Source: Balneatrix alpica DSM 16621
Lineage (GTDB): Bacteria; Pseudomonadota; Gammaproteobacteria; Pseudomonadales; Balneatricaceae
NCBI RefSeq assembly: GCF_000619885.1
Contig: NZ_JHUZ01000017.1
Location: 21,755-85,754 of the forward strand
Direction: 5' to 3'
Length of the DNA stretch: 64,000 nucleotides
Shown: positions 48,975 through 57,773 of the stretch, piece after piece
Numbering within the stretch: position 1 is the stretch's first letter
Layout of the letters: every line of letters begins with the position of its first letter
Made by a program: the position numbers and the translations under genes
Notes under the pieces: generated by a model
What the model was told of the DNA's origin: nothing
Databases searched by the model: none
The model's input: the letters and a program-made list of their open reading frames with translations, nothing else

Positions 48975-49766
48975 TTATTGCAGGGCTTTTACCCATTCAT
49001 CCTCAATAAACCATTTCTGGTAGAGGCGGTCATAACTGCCATCGCCCTTAATCTGGCGTAAAAAGTTATTAAGAAAGTTCAGGAAGTCCGGATCGCCTTT
49101 GCGCACCGCCCAACCCAGGGGCTCATAGGTAAAGGGCTGGTCGAGATGCACCAGCTTGTCACCATGCAAAGCCTTGTAGAAGGCATTCAAGGGCAGGTCA
49201 TAGATAAAAGCCTGAGCACGCCCGTTGATCACTTCCATCACCCCATCCGCCTCACTTTCAAAGACGCGGATTTGGGCCTTATCCAGCATCCGCTTGGCCA
49301 CAATATCGCCGGTGGTGCCCAGCTTGGTGATGACAATATGTTCAGGTTGGTTCAGCTCCTGGAAACGGCTGACCTGCCCCTGCAAGGCCGGCGCCAAAAG
49401 CACAGACTGCCCCACCACCACATAGGGATCGGCAAAGTTAACCTGCAGATTGCGCTCAGGGGTAATGGTCATACCGGACATCAAAATATCGCACTTGTCC
49501 GTCAGCAACGCCGGAATGATGCCATCCCAGGCGGTATTCACCGGGGTAAACTTCACCCCCATCGCCTTGGCCATCATCTTGGCCAGATCAATATCAAAGC
49601 CGATGTCATCCCCGGCTTTGTTCTTCATCTCAAACGGCATATAGCCTGCTTCAAAACAGACCCGCAGGCTGTTATTGGCCAGAATGTTATCCAAGGTGGA
49701 GGCCGCCTGGGCACTCAGACTCGCCAGGCTCAGTGCTGCCGCCGCTAACCAGTTAGTGACTTTCAT
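48975..49766 (-). CDS. Amino-acid ABC transporter substrate-binding protein
   Basis: 263-aa family-3 binding protein with a signal peptide (about 1-22). Ligand motifs GYMPFEMKNKAGDDIGFDIDLAKMMA, ITPERNLQVNFADPY and LGTTGDIVAKR are typical. It lies 15 bases downstream of ddaH, so a methylated arginine or related cation is a likely ligand. No permease or ATPase gene is adjacent, so the partner must be encoded elsewhere. Confidence 0.87.
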   Translation of the reverse strand: MKVTNWLAAAALSLASLSAQAASTLDNILANNSLRVCFEAGYMPFEMKNKAGDDIGFDIDLAKMMAKAMGVKFTPVNTAWDGIIPALLTDKCDILMSGMTITPERNLQVNFADPYVVVGQSVLLAPALQGQVSRFQELNQPEHIVITKLGTTGDIVAKRMLDKAQIRVFESEADGVMEVINGRAQAFIYDLPLNAFYKALHGDKLVHLDQPFTYEPLGWAVRKGDPDFLNFLNNFLRQIKGDGSYDRLYQKWFIEDEWVKALQ

Positions 49767-49781
49767 CGCTTACTCCTTCAG

Positions 49782-50543
49782 TTAAAAACGCAGGGACAGG
49801 CAGCTCACGCCACCATCGAGTTTCTGAAATTCCGAGGTGTTGACCTCCAGCACCTGATAACCCAGGGCGGCGACCTGTTGACGGGTATGCGGGTGGCCAG
49901 CCGGCATAATGACGTAGTCGTTCACCCAGATAGAGTTGGCGGCATAGGCTTCTGCAGCCGGTACGATAATGCGGTTGAAGCTGGCGAATTCCTCCCGATG
50001 CACAAACTCACCGGTAATCAGCAGATTGTTATGCTCCAGATAAGCCAGGCCGGTTTTCAGGTGCAGCATTTCCGCCATGGTCACCACCGAGCCGGTCATA
50101 CCATAACGCTGCAAAATGGCGATCAACTGGGCGGCGCCCTCGGCATTGGTACGCGCCGACAGGCCAATATAAAAATGCTGACCGACCATCATCACATCTC
50201 CGGCCTCCAGGGTGCCGGGGGCTTCGATCTGCTCCAACTGTGGATAAAAGCGGGCTAATACCGGTGCCATTAAACCCGCCTCATCACGCCGACTCGGCGC
50301 ACCCGGACGGGTAATGATGGCGCAGTGAGGGGTACAGAGCGCGACATCCTCAACAAAGCAGGAATCGGGAAAGGCTTCATCCGCCGCCAGCACGGTAATA
50401 TCCACCCCGGTCTTCAGCAGGGCATCGGCATAATCGTGGTGCTGACGCAGGGCCAGGGCATAATCGGGCAGGCCCAGATTGGCCGCACTCAGGCCTTGCA
50501 GCATAGAGGACGCCGGCTGACGCAAAATACAGTGTTTAAACAT
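49782..50543 (-). CDS. ddaH: Dimethylarginine dimethylaminohydrolase
   Basis: 253-aa amidinotransferase-fold enzyme hydrolysing methylarginines to citrulline plus methylamines. Substrate residues D60, E65, D66 in DSCFVEDVA, catalytic His in MLHLKTGL and nucleophile Cys C248 in GGVSCLSL match DDAH. ATG at 50543 with AGGAG 6 bases upstream is chosen; a start at 50594 is not. Divergent from a DdaR-type sigma-54 activator, as in Pseudomonas aeruginosa PA1195-PA1196. Confidence 0.9.
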   Translation of the reverse strand: MFKHCILRQPASSMLQGLSAANLGLPDYALALRQHHDYADALLKTGVDITVLAADEAFPDSCFVEDVALCTPHCAIITRPGAPSRRDEAGLMAPVLARFYPQLEQIEAPGTLEAGDVMMVGQHFYIGLSARTNAEGAAQLIAILQRYGMTGSVVTMAEMLHLKTGLAYLEHNNLLITGEFVHREEFASFNRIIVPAAEAYAANSIWVNDYVIMPAGHPHTRQQVAALGYQVLEVNTSEFQKLDGGVSCLSLRF

Positions 50544-50582
50544 GGCAGCTCCTAAAAAAACAGTGAAGTCATGCCTGTGTCT

Positions 50583-50598
50583 ATCAACTGCCATGCCA
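50583..50598 (-). promoter_or_regulatory. Sigma-54-type promoter of ddaH
   Basis: On the minus strand TGGCAT-GGCAG-TTGAT, matching TGGCAC-N5-TTGCW with correct spacing. The -24 GG is intact, but the -12 element has GA in place of GC. Transcription would start near 50571, leaving a leader of about 28 bases. The imperfect -12 keeps confidence moderate. Confidence 0.5.
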
Positions 50599-50709
50599 AC
50601 TTTTCGCCGCCACAGAAACCACTAACTCTTTGATTTTTATAGAGTCATGCACCAGCACCGTCATCACAGGCTAGCCTTTCCCCACAGCGAAAAGATGAAA
50701 TATCGTCAA

Positions 50710-50793
50710 TTGGCGAAAATTCGTCAGCCGATAGCATCAGGCTTTTACACTAATCAGCTGACTTTGCTTGCAGATTTGACGATTTTTCGTCAA
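50710..50793. promoter_or_regulatory. Paired dyads, probable DdaR binding sites
   Basis: TTGGCGA-N4-TCGTCAG (50710-50727) and TTGACGA-N4-TCGTCAA (50776-50793), same form, 66 bp apart. The first lies about 140 bp upstream of the proposed ddaH start site, a normal enhancer distance. The second lies 25 bp before the ddaR start and could allow autorepression. Confidence 0.7.
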
Positions 50794-50818
50794 GTTGGAG
50801 CCAACAAGGAGAATGACG

Positions 50819-52249
50819 ATGACAGCTTCTGCTCCCCCTGCCAGTCTCGATAGCCTGCTGCAGCCCTGGCGTGAATTCCTCGATGCGCTGCAACTGCCGA
50901 TTACCCTGATCGATCAACAGGGGCGTTTTCGCTACTTTAATCAGGCCAGCGCCCGTATCGATGGCACTCAACCAGAGGCAGTGCTGGGACGACACCTGCT
51001 GGAGGCCTGCCCCAGTCTCAGCGCCGACACCAGCACCCTGCTGCGCTGTCTGCAGGGGCAACGCTTTATCAACTGCCACCAGCGCTATAAAAATCCCCTC
51101 GGCCAGGTATTTGATTACCTGCATACCGCCCTGCCCCTGCAAAATGCCCAGGGGCAGATCGTCGGAGCAATTGAAGTTGGCCGGGATCTAAGCGATTACC
51201 GCCGTCTGACGGAACAGGTAGTGGACTTATCCGCCCGCTTAGGACGCCAACAGGATAGGCAGCCCGAGCTCGATATCATCAGTAAAGACGCGGCCATGCT
51301 GCAACAGCTGGCACATTTGGATGCCTGCGCCCGCACCGACGTGCCCATTCTGCTCTATGGCGAAACCGGCACCGGCAAAGAACTGTTTGCCCGTCGGGTG
51401 CAGCGCCATAGCCATCGGGCTGAGCAAGCCTGGATTACCCTCAACTGTGCCGCCATCCCCGCCACTCTGCTGGAAAGTACCCTGTTCGGCACCAGCAAGG
51501 GCGCCTTTACCGGTGCGGAAAACCGCCCTGGTCTCTTTACCCTGGCCGATGGCGGTACGCTGTTTTTAGATGAGCTCAACTCGATGCCAATCGAGCTACA
51601 AAGCAAGCTGTTGCGGGTGCTACAGGATGGCCGACTCACCCCCCTTGGCAGCGCCCGCAGTCAACAGGTTAATGTGCGGATCGTGGCGGCCTTGAATCAG
51701 CCACCCTGGGAAGAAATTCGCGCCGGACGTTTACGGGAAGATCTGTTTTATCGCCTCAATGTCGGCTTTATCCGCATTCCACCGCTACGCGAGCGGCGCC
51801 AGGATATTGCCCTGCTGGTACAGCACTTTATCGAGCGCTACGCCCCCGAGATTCGGCCCTCGGTACAGGGGGTAAGTGAGCCGGTGCTGGCGGAGCTGAT
51901 GGCTCACTCCTGGCCCGGTAATGTACGTATGCTGGAGAACCTAATCCAGCGCAGTCTGCTCCTCAGCGAGGAGCAAAGCCCCTGGCTGAGCCGCGTCTAT
52001 GGGTTGGATGAAGCCATTGCCGTCCCTGACAGCCACCATCAGCCTCAGGTCACTCCCTCTGCACCCGCCGCCACACACCCCAACCTAAGCCTGCCAGAAC
52101 AACTCATCGCCCTGGAACGGCAATTGATACAACAGGCACTCAAGGATCAGCACGGGCATATTGGTAAGGCCGCAGAGCAGCTCGGCATTCCCCGCACCAC
52201 CCTGCAATCCAAGCTGAAAAAGATGGAGCAGTCAGGCTTCCAGCAGTGA
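50819..52249 (+). CDS. ddaR: Sigma-54-dependent PAS activator of methylarginine genes
   Basis: 476-aa enhancer-binding protein: PAS domain (about 20-130), AAA+ domain (about 155-395) with Walker A GETGTGKEL and the sigma-54 loop GAFTGA, and C-terminal Fis-type HTH (GKAAEQLGIPRTTLQSKL). ATG at 50819 has AAGGAG 7 bases upstream; the ATG at 50813 is too close to it and a TTG at 50795 is unlikely. Next to ddaH, so DdaR-like; ends overlapping the next convergent gene by 18 bases. Confidence 0.88.
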   Translation: MTASAPPASLDSLLQPWREFLDALQLPITLIDQQGRFRYFNQASARIDGTQPEAVLGRHLLEACPSLSADTSTLLRCLQGQRFINCHQRYKNPLGQVFDYLHTALPLQNAQGQIVGAIEVGRDLSDYRRLTEQVVDLSARLGRQQDRQPELDIISKDAAMLQQLAHLDACARTDVPILLYGETGTGKELFARRVQRHSHRAEQAWITLNCAAIPATLLESTLFGTSKGAFTGAENRPGLFTLADGGTLFLDELNSMPIELQSKLLRVLQDGRLTPLGSARSQQVNVRIVAALNQPPWEEIRAGRLREDLFYRLNVGFIRIPPLRERRQDIALLVQHFIERYAPEIRPSVQGVSEPVLAELMAHSWPGNVRMLENLIQRSLLLSEEQSPWLSRVYGLDEAIAVPDSHHQPQVTPSAPAATHPNLSLPEQLIALERQLIQQALKDQHGHIGKAAEQLGIPRTTLQSKLKKMEQSGFQQ

Positions 52250-52789
52250 GCAGTCGAGCCAGTCACTGCTGTGGACAACATCGGCGTAGTCTTCCTGCAT
52301 ATTGGCGAGTGACAGGGCATGAATTTCCTCTGCCGGCCACCAGCGCCCACTCAAATCATGCTTACCGAAGGTAAAGCAGGCATCCGCCACCACCCGTACC
52401 TGGAAGCCACGGTTGGCGGCACTGCGTACAGTGGCCTCCACCGAGTTGTGGGTACTGACCCCGGCAATCACCAGGTGCTGCCAGCCGTGCCCGCGCAGCC
52501 ATTCCTCCAGGCCGCTGTGGGTAAAGGCATCCGGCACTTTTTTATCCCACACGGTTTCCCCGTCACGGGGACGAAATGCCTCCTGGAACTCCACCCCCGA
52601 CTGCTCTGGCCAAAAGGGCGACTCCGGCGAAGTAGAAAGGTGGCGCACATGCAACAGTGGCCAACGCTGCTGGCGCCAATGCTGCAGCAGCGCCGCCAAA
52701 CGCTGCTCAGCATGAGGATTATTACGTGCGGGAAGGCTCGGCCAGCGCATTCCCTGCTGCATATCGATCAACACCAACACTGCCGCCAT
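52232..52789 (-). CDS. Isochorismatase-family hydrolase-like protein
   Basis: 185-aa isochorismatase-fold protein. The catalytic Asp (LIDMQQG) and Lys (WDKKVPDAF) are present, but the usual Cys in GxxTDxCV is Ser in GVSTHNSVEAT. This Ser variant occurs in a common subfamily of unknown substrate; without Cys, amidase activity is doubtful. Its 3' end overlaps ddaR by 18 bases. Function unknown. Confidence 0.82.
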   Translation of the reverse strand: MAAVLVLIDMQQGMRWPSLPARNNPHAEQRLAALLQHWRQQRWPLLHVRHLSTSPESPFWPEQSGVEFQEAFRPRDGETVWDKKVPDAFTHSGLEEWLRGHGWQHLVIAGVSTHNSVEATVRSAANRGFQVRVVADACFTFGKHDLSGRWWPAEEIHALSLANMQEDYADVVHSSDWLDCSLLEA

Positions 52790-52897
52790 GGCCTTCCCCC
52801 TCGCTGAGACTGTGGATAAACCTTAGCTCATTAGTGCGGTCATTAAAGCGCAGGAGCAACATGTTATCTCTCGACCCTCAGCGGGTGCCTGCCACCT

Positions 52898-53551
52898 TTA
52901 TATCTGGGTAAAGATTTCCGCTGCCGGCAAACGCGCTTTAGCCAGGGTAGCATTAAAGTCCTGTTCGGCACGGTATCCCAAGGCCACCACGGCAATAGCG
53001 GTAAAACCCTGCTCACGCAGACCGAACTCTGTATCCAGTGCTTTCATATCAATGCCTTCCATCGGCAGAGCATCAATTCCCAAGGCTGCCGCCCCCAGTA
53101 GCAGAGTACCCATATTGAGATAGACCTGTTTCTCCATCCAATGCTGGGCATCTTTTAAATCATGACGATGGATATTAACGAAGGTTGCCCGGGCGCCGCG
53201 CACCATTTCCTTGTGCGAAGGCTCCGCAAAACGTCCTGCCTGCTCCTCTGAGTCCAGCAGATGCTGCAGATACTCATCACTGATTTCAGTCTTGGCACAG
53301 AACACCACCACATGGGAGGCATTGAGTACCTTTGCCTCATTGAATTGGAAAAAGCCCTGGGTGCCCTTAGCCACCCGTGCTTTACCTGCTTCACTGCTGG
53401 CAATGACAAAATGCCAAGGCTGGGAGTTCACACTGGATGGACTCAAGCGCAGTAGCGACTGCAGCTGCTCAACCTGTTCCGCGCTGATTTTACGCGCAGG
53501 ATCAAAGGCTTTGGTGGAATAACGGCTCAGGGCAATATCAGTCAGATTCAC
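52898..53551 (-). CDS. nfsB: NAD(P)H nitroreductase, NfsB type
   Basis: 217-aa FMN nitroreductase, exactly the length of NfsB. The start ALSRYSTKAFD, the FMN motifs SPSSVNSQPWHFVIA and GIDALPMEGID, and the ending AEQDFNATLAKAR match. Chosen start is GTG at 53551 (GAGGTG upstream), which gives the family N terminus MNLTDIAL; upstream ATGs add non-conserved residues. Divergent from an HxlR regulator across 101 bases, its likely controller. Confidence 0.9.
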   Translation of the reverse strand: MNLTDIALSRYSTKAFDPARKISAEQVEQLQSLLRLSPSSVNSQPWHFVIASSEAGKARVAKGTQGFFQFNEAKVLNASHVVVFCAKTEISDEYLQHLLDSEEQAGRFAEPSHKEMVRGARATFVNIHRHDLKDAQHWMEKQVYLNMGTLLLGAAALGIDALPMEGIDMKALDTEFGLREQGFTAIAVVALGYRAEQDFNATLAKARLPAAEIFTQI

Positions 53552-53652
53552 AACACACCTCATTGAATAAACTATGATCAACTCGTGGCTGCGTATAATA
53601 TGGCTATTCTTATTTTCGACAAGTACGCACATTTTTGGCATATAGGCACAAA

Positions 53653-54048
53653 ATGGATACTGTAAAACACACCCGTTATCAGGATTATGCCGGCGAAGCT
53701 TGCCCGGTAGAGGCCTCCCTGGAGCTTTTTGGCGGCAAGGGCAAAGGGATGATTCTGTATCATCTGATGAGCGGAACCCTGCGTTTTAATGAGCTGAAAC
53801 GACGTTTAGGTGCCATCACCCAACGCATGCTGACCAAACAACTACGCGAACTTGAGCAAGTGGGCTTGGTGCATCGTGAGGTTTACCCCGAGGTGCCACC
53901 CAAGGTGGAATACAGCCTGACGGCCATGGGGCAGTCGCTGGGGCCGATCCTATTGGCGCTCAAACAATGGGGGGAGCAGCATGCCTTACCGCAACTCTGG
54001 CGGCTGCAACAGCCTTCTCAAGGTGATGATGATCACACCGACCAATAG
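53653..54048 (+). CDS. HxlR family transcriptional regulator
   Basis: 131-aa winged-helix protein. C at about 17 in [11 protein letters not shown] is the HxlR cysteine that often serves as thiol sensor. HTH and wing [23 protein letters not shown] and [16 protein letters not shown] are typical. ATG at 53653 is preferred to a TTG at 53635. Divergent from nfsB, it probably controls it in response to electrophiles or disulfide stress. Overlaps the convergent LysR gene by 16 bases. Confidence 0.88.
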   Translation: MDTVKHTRYQDYAGEACPVEASLELFGGKGKGMILYHLMSGTLRFNELKRRLGAITQRMLTKQLRELEQVGLVHREVYPEVPPKVEYSLTAMGQSLGPILLALKQWGEQHALPQLWRLQQPSQGDDDHTDQ

Positions 54049-54926
54049 GGAGGATCACCGAAGTAATCGGCAAAATAATCGATAAAGGCACGCACCTTGG
54101 GCGCTAACTGACGAGAACTGGGATAGAGCGCCCAAATGGCCGCTTGGCTGATGAGTGGATACTCCGTGAGAATACTGAGCAGCTCACCACGTTGCACATG
54201 CTGGTAGGCATTCCAACGGGAAATCTGAGCAATGCCAAGGCCCGCTACACAGGCATCACGCATGGCCTCACCATTATCCACCCGTAAACGTCCTTGGGTT
54301 TTCAGGGTCAATTCACCCTGCTCCGTACTAAAACTCCAGCTATCCAGACCAATCAGGTGAATACACTGGTGCTGTAACAGCTCCTGCGGGTGCGTGGGCA
54401 CGCCTGCTCGTGCCAGATAGTCAGGGGCCGCGTAGAGTTGCCGATGGTCAGTAGCCAGCGCCCGCGCGACCAGAGTGGAGTCGGTCAGGCTGGAGTTACG
54501 GATCGCAATATCAAATCCACCACCCACCAGATCCACTTGGGTATCGGTCAAACGCATGTCCAGATGCAAATCAGGGTAACGCTGCAAAAAGCCAGGTAGT
54601 GCCGGAATCAGATGCATTCGCCCAAAGGAGGCAGGAGCGGTAATACGCAGGATGCCGCTCGGTCGACTCTGCCCCACCCCGACGGAAGTCAGAGCCGCCT
54701 CCACACTGGCCAGCACATCCTCGGCGTGCAGCAAGAAGGCCCGCCCCTCCTCACTCAATGCCACCTTGCGCGTGCTGCGATGGAGCAAGCGCACCCCCAA
54801 ATCTTGCTCCAACTTGCTTAAATAATTGCTGGCCACCGCAGCCGATAGCCCTAACTCCTGCCCAGCCTGGCTAATGTTGTGGGTGGCCGCCACCCGGACA
54901 AACAGGCGCAAATGCTCAATATTCAT
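54033..54926 (-). CDS. LysR family transcriptional regulator
   Basis: 297-aa LTTR: N-terminal HTH ([35 protein letters not shown]) and a C-terminal substrate-binding fold from about 90. It resembles the DsdC/CrgA-type aromatic and redox LTTRs. Divergent from the DUF1330-LLM-SDR-GNAT operon over 112 bases; arms CTTATTA (54929) and TAATAAG (54994) flank the gap. Likely activator of that operon. Confidence 0.9.
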   Translation of the reverse strand: MNIEHLRLFVRVAATHNISQAGQELGLSAAVASNYLSKLEQDLGVRLLHRSTRKVALSEEGRAFLLHAEDVLASVEAALTSVGVGQSRPSGILRITAPASFGRMHLIPALPGFLQRYPDLHLDMRLTDTQVDLVGGGFDIAIRNSSLTDSTLVARALATDHRQLYAAPDYLARAGVPTHPQELLQHQCIHLIGLDSWSFSTEQGELTLKTQGRLRVDNGEAMRDACVAGLGIAQISRWNAYQHVQRGELLSILTEYPLISQAAIWALYPSSRQLAPKVRAFIDYFADYFGDPPYWSV

Positions 54927-55038
54927 CGCTTATTATCAATTTTTCATTGAAAGTAATTCCAAATTTAGCTCAATTATCAAATTCAATCTTGAGTAATAAG
55001 CTTGTCACTACCTAAACAAACTCAGCAAGAGACAGCAC

Positions 55039-55341
55039 ATGGCTTATTACTCCGTCCTCGAAGTCACCCCTACCCGTGATGCCTGGATTCCTGACTATCT
55101 GGAACCGGCTAACCGTCTCGTTGCCCAATATGGCGGCAAATATCTGGCACGTACCGCCAACCACCAACGTCTGGAAGGAGAAGGCCCGGCAGTCGCCCTG
55201 CGGATTGTGATTGAATGGCCAAGCAAAGAGGCCGCCATCGGTTTCATGCAAGACGAGCAATACCGCCCGCACTTGCAAGCCCGTACGGCCGGCTCCATCA
55301 GCCATCACTTTCTGATTGAAGGTAAAGACGACCTGAGCTAA
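55039..55341 (+). CDS. DUF1330 family protein
   Basis: 100-aa ferredoxin-fold protein of the DUF1330 family. The signature IEWPSKEAAIGFMQDEQYRPHLQAR near the C terminus is clear. Function unknown. First gene of the operon with a flavin enzyme and an SDR, under the divergent LysR gene. Confidence 0.9.
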   Translation: MAYYSVLEVTPTRDAWIPDYLEPANRLVAQYGGKYLARTANHQRLEGEGPAVALRIVIEWPSKEAAIGFMQDEQYRPHLQARTAGSISHHFLIEGKDDLS

Positions 55342-55367
55342 GCCAACCGCATCCAAGGAATACGGTG

Positions 55368-56330
55368 ATGAACACCTTTGCCACCATTAATCCGGCCTAT
55401 AACCAGACCTTTCGTCCTAACCGCCTGAGTCTTGGGGTCATTTCCCCCTTGGAGTCTTATGCGGTAGGGGCCTTACCCAACCTGGAGCAGCATCTGCAAC
55501 GGGTGCAGCAGGCAGAGCAGTTAGGCTTCGCGGCGATCTGGCTGCGCGACATCATTCTCAATGTCCCCAGCTTTGGCGATACCGGCCAGGGCTTTGATCC
55601 TTTTGTTTACCTCGGCTTTTTAGCCGCCCATACCCAGCGCATCGCATTGGGTGTCGGCAGCATTATTTTACCGCTACGCCACCCTGCCCACGTCGCCAAG
55701 GCCGCGGCCAGTGTCGATGCTTTATCCGGTGGACGTTTGTTACTGGGTATCGCCTCGGGTGATCGACCCGAAGAATATCCAGCTCTCAAACAAGACTTTG
55801 CTAACCGCAGTGCCGCCTTTCGCCACAGTTATGCCTATATCCGTCACATGGGCGAACCAACACCGCGTTTTGACAATGCCTGGGGACAGCTCAATGGCGA
55901 GCTGGATATGCTACCCAAGCCCCATGCTGCACGGTTGCCCTTGCTGATTACAGGAGCCAGTCAGCAAGCCCCCGCTTGGGTGGCAGAAAATGGTGATGGC
56001 TGGATTACCTACCCACGCGCCATCGCCACCCAAGAGCGCATCATTCATGACTGGCGCAGTCGGATTGCCGCTGCTGGGCTAGCCAACAAGCCAGCCATGC
56101 AATCGCTCTATATCGACTTACAAGATGACCCCAACGCCCCTGCTCGCCCTATTCACCTGGGCTTCAGTTCCGGGATCAACGCCTTGCGTCACTATCTCAA
56201 ACAACTGGAAGGCATTGGCATCAACCACGTCGCCCTCAACCTGCGCTTTAATCAAGCAGAGACAGGCGCAACCCTCGAGCGTCTGGCCGCTGAACTCTTG
56301 CCAGACTTTCCGACCCTGCCGAACGATTAA
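55368..56330 (+). CDS. LLM-class flavin-dependent oxidoreductase
   Basis: 320-aa luciferase-like monooxygenase-family enzyme. TIM-barrel features LGVISPLE, LGFAAIWLRD, FLAAHTQRIALGVGS and GGRLLLGIASGDRPEEY match the F420/FMN oxidoreductase class. Substrate not known. ATG at 55368; a GTG 3 bases upstream is also in frame. Middle of the DUF1330-LLM-SDR-GNAT operon; 10 bases before the SDR gene. Confidence 0.87.
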   Translation: MNTFATINPAYNQTFRPNRLSLGVISPLESYAVGALPNLEQHLQRVQQAEQLGFAAIWLRDIILNVPSFGDTGQGFDPFVYLGFLAAHTQRIALGVGSIILPLRHPAHVAKAAASVDALSGGRLLLGIASGDRPEEYPALKQDFANRSAAFRHSYAYIRHMGEPTPRFDNAWGQLNGELDMLPKPHAARLPLLITGASQQAPAWVAENGDGWITYPRAIATQERIIHDWRSRIAAAGLANKPAMQSLYIDLQDDPNAPARPIHLGFSSGINALRHYLKQLEGIGINHVALNLRFNQAETGATLERLAAELLPDFPTLPND

Positions 56331-56340
56331 GGGACTGCTT

Positions 56341-57150
56341 ATGCGCAAAACAATCCTCATTACCGGCGCAACCGATGGCATTGGTCTGGCGCTAGCCAAG
56401 CGGTTGGCCAACGACAACCATCTGCTGCTCTTGCATGGCCGCAACGCGGAAAAGCTGGCTGCTATCCGTCAGCAACTGGCTTTCTCCCACGCTCAGATCG
56501 AAACCTATCAAGCCGACTTCTCGCGTTTAGATGAGGTGCAGCAACTGGCGGTGCAAATCCGTCAGCAGCACAGCCAGTTAGATGTATTGATCAACAATGC
56601 CGGCGTCTTTCGTACTGCCCAGCCCCATACGACCAGCGGTATTGATATCCGCTTTGTGGTCAACACCCTCGCCCCTTACCTGCTCACTCGCCTGCTTTGG
56701 CCATTACTGCATGCCAACAGCAGGGTACTCAACCTGTCCTCTGCAGCCCAGGCTCCGGTCGATTTGCAAGCCTTGCAGGGTCAACAGCATCCCACTGATG
56801 CCTTTAATGCCTATGCCCAGAGCAAACTGGCCATCACCATGTGGAATCACCATCTGGCCAGACAGCACCCGGATGGCCCCTTGTTGTTAGCCATTAATCC
56901 CGGCTCGTTGCTGGCCAGTAAAATGGTGCAAGAAGGCTTTGGCCTGCCCGGTAAGGATTTGAATATTGGCGCCCGTATTCTGCAACGGGCAGCACTTGAG
57001 GATGAGTTCCGTCAGGCGCAGGGGCAGTATTTCGATAATGATCTGGGCACATTCAACGACCCTCACCCCGATGCCCTTTCCCCCAGCAAAAATAAAGCGC
57101 TGGTTGAAGTGATCGACAAGGTTCTGGCACAACAGGGCCTTGCCGTTTAG
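56341..57150 (+). CDS. Short-chain dehydrogenase/reductase
   Basis: 269-aa SDR with the TGATDGIG cofactor loop, a second-strand region LLHGRNAEKL favouring NADPH, NNAG and the catalytic YAQSK. The C-terminal half resembles retinol-dehydrogenase-like SDRs. Third gene of the LysR-controlled operon; probably works with the flavin enzyme on the same compound. Substrate unknown. Confidence 0.87.
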   Translation: MRKTILITGATDGIGLALAKRLANDNHLLLLHGRNAEKLAAIRQQLAFSHAQIETYQADFSRLDEVQQLAVQIRQQHSQLDVLINNAGVFRTAQPHTTSGIDIRFVVNTLAPYLLTRLLWPLLHANSRVLNLSSAAQAPVDLQALQGQQHPTDAFNAYAQSKLAITMWNHHLARQHPDGPLLLAINPGSLLASKMVQEGFGLPGKDLNIGARILQRAALEDEFRQAQGQYFDNDLGTFNDPHPDALSPSKNKALVEVIDKVLAQQGLAV

Positions 57151-57186
57151 GCTAGCGACCGTGTTCACTGAACGGGATGTTTGATC

Positions 57187-57711
57187 ATGCAGGTACGCTT
57201 AAGCCACAGCGGTGATGCCGCCGCCCTGGCCCGCTTTTATCAGGACAATGCCGCCTTTTTGCAACCTTGGGAGCCACTACGCCCGGCGGGATTCCACCAG
57301 CTCAGTGCCTGGCAGGAGCGCTTGCAGCAGCGTGAGCAAGAGCAGCAACAGGGCCGGGGGGCGTATTTTGTTGCTTATCAAGATGAGCAGCTTATTGGCG
57401 TCTGCAATCTGAATAACGTTGTCCAGGGAGTGTTTCAGGCGGCGCATTTAGGCTATGCCCTGGCACAGTCGGCCCAGGGTCAGGGCAAGATGTTCAGCAT
57501 CTGCCAACAGGTGTTGGATTACGGTTTTAACCCGTTAGGGCTGAATCGCATTATGGCCAATTACATGCCGCACAATCTGCGCTCTGCCCGCCTGTTGCAG
57601 CGCCTCGGTTTTGTCATTGAAGGCAAAGCCAGCCGCTATTTACAGATCAATGGCCGTTGGGAAGATCACATTCTGACCGCCAAACTCAATCCGGCCAGGC
57701 TATCTGAGTAA
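57187..57711 (+). CDS. RimJ/RimL-type GNAT acetyltransferase
   Basis: 174-aa GNAT of the RimJ/RimL/SpeG group. The acetyl-CoA-loop AQSAQGQGKMFSICQQVLDYG and the GLNRIMANYMPHNLRSARLLQRLGF block are typical. ATG at 57187 is used; a TTG at 57181 is an alternative. Likely acts on a protein N terminus or small amine. Last gene of the operon, 36 bases after the SDR. Confidence 0.85.
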   Translation: MQVRLSHSGDAAALARFYQDNAAFLQPWEPLRPAGFHQLSAWQERLQQREQEQQQGRGAYFVAYQDEQLIGVCNLNNVVQGVFQAAHLGYALAQSAQGQGKMFSICQQVLDYGFNPLGLNRIMANYMPHNLRSARLLQRLGFVIEGKASRYLQINGRWEDHILTAKLNPARLSE

Positions 57712-57732
57712 GGCCTAGGGCAAATACCAGAC

Positions 57733-57757
57733 AAAAAAAACGCCGGCTAAGCCGGCG
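57733..57757 (-). terminator. Terminator of the gts operon
   Basis: On the minus strand CGCCGGC-TTA-GCCGGCG is followed by eight T residues, a strong intrinsic terminator 16 bases after the ATPase stop. Confidence 0.9.
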
Positions 57758-57773
57758 CTAAACAATTGCCCCC

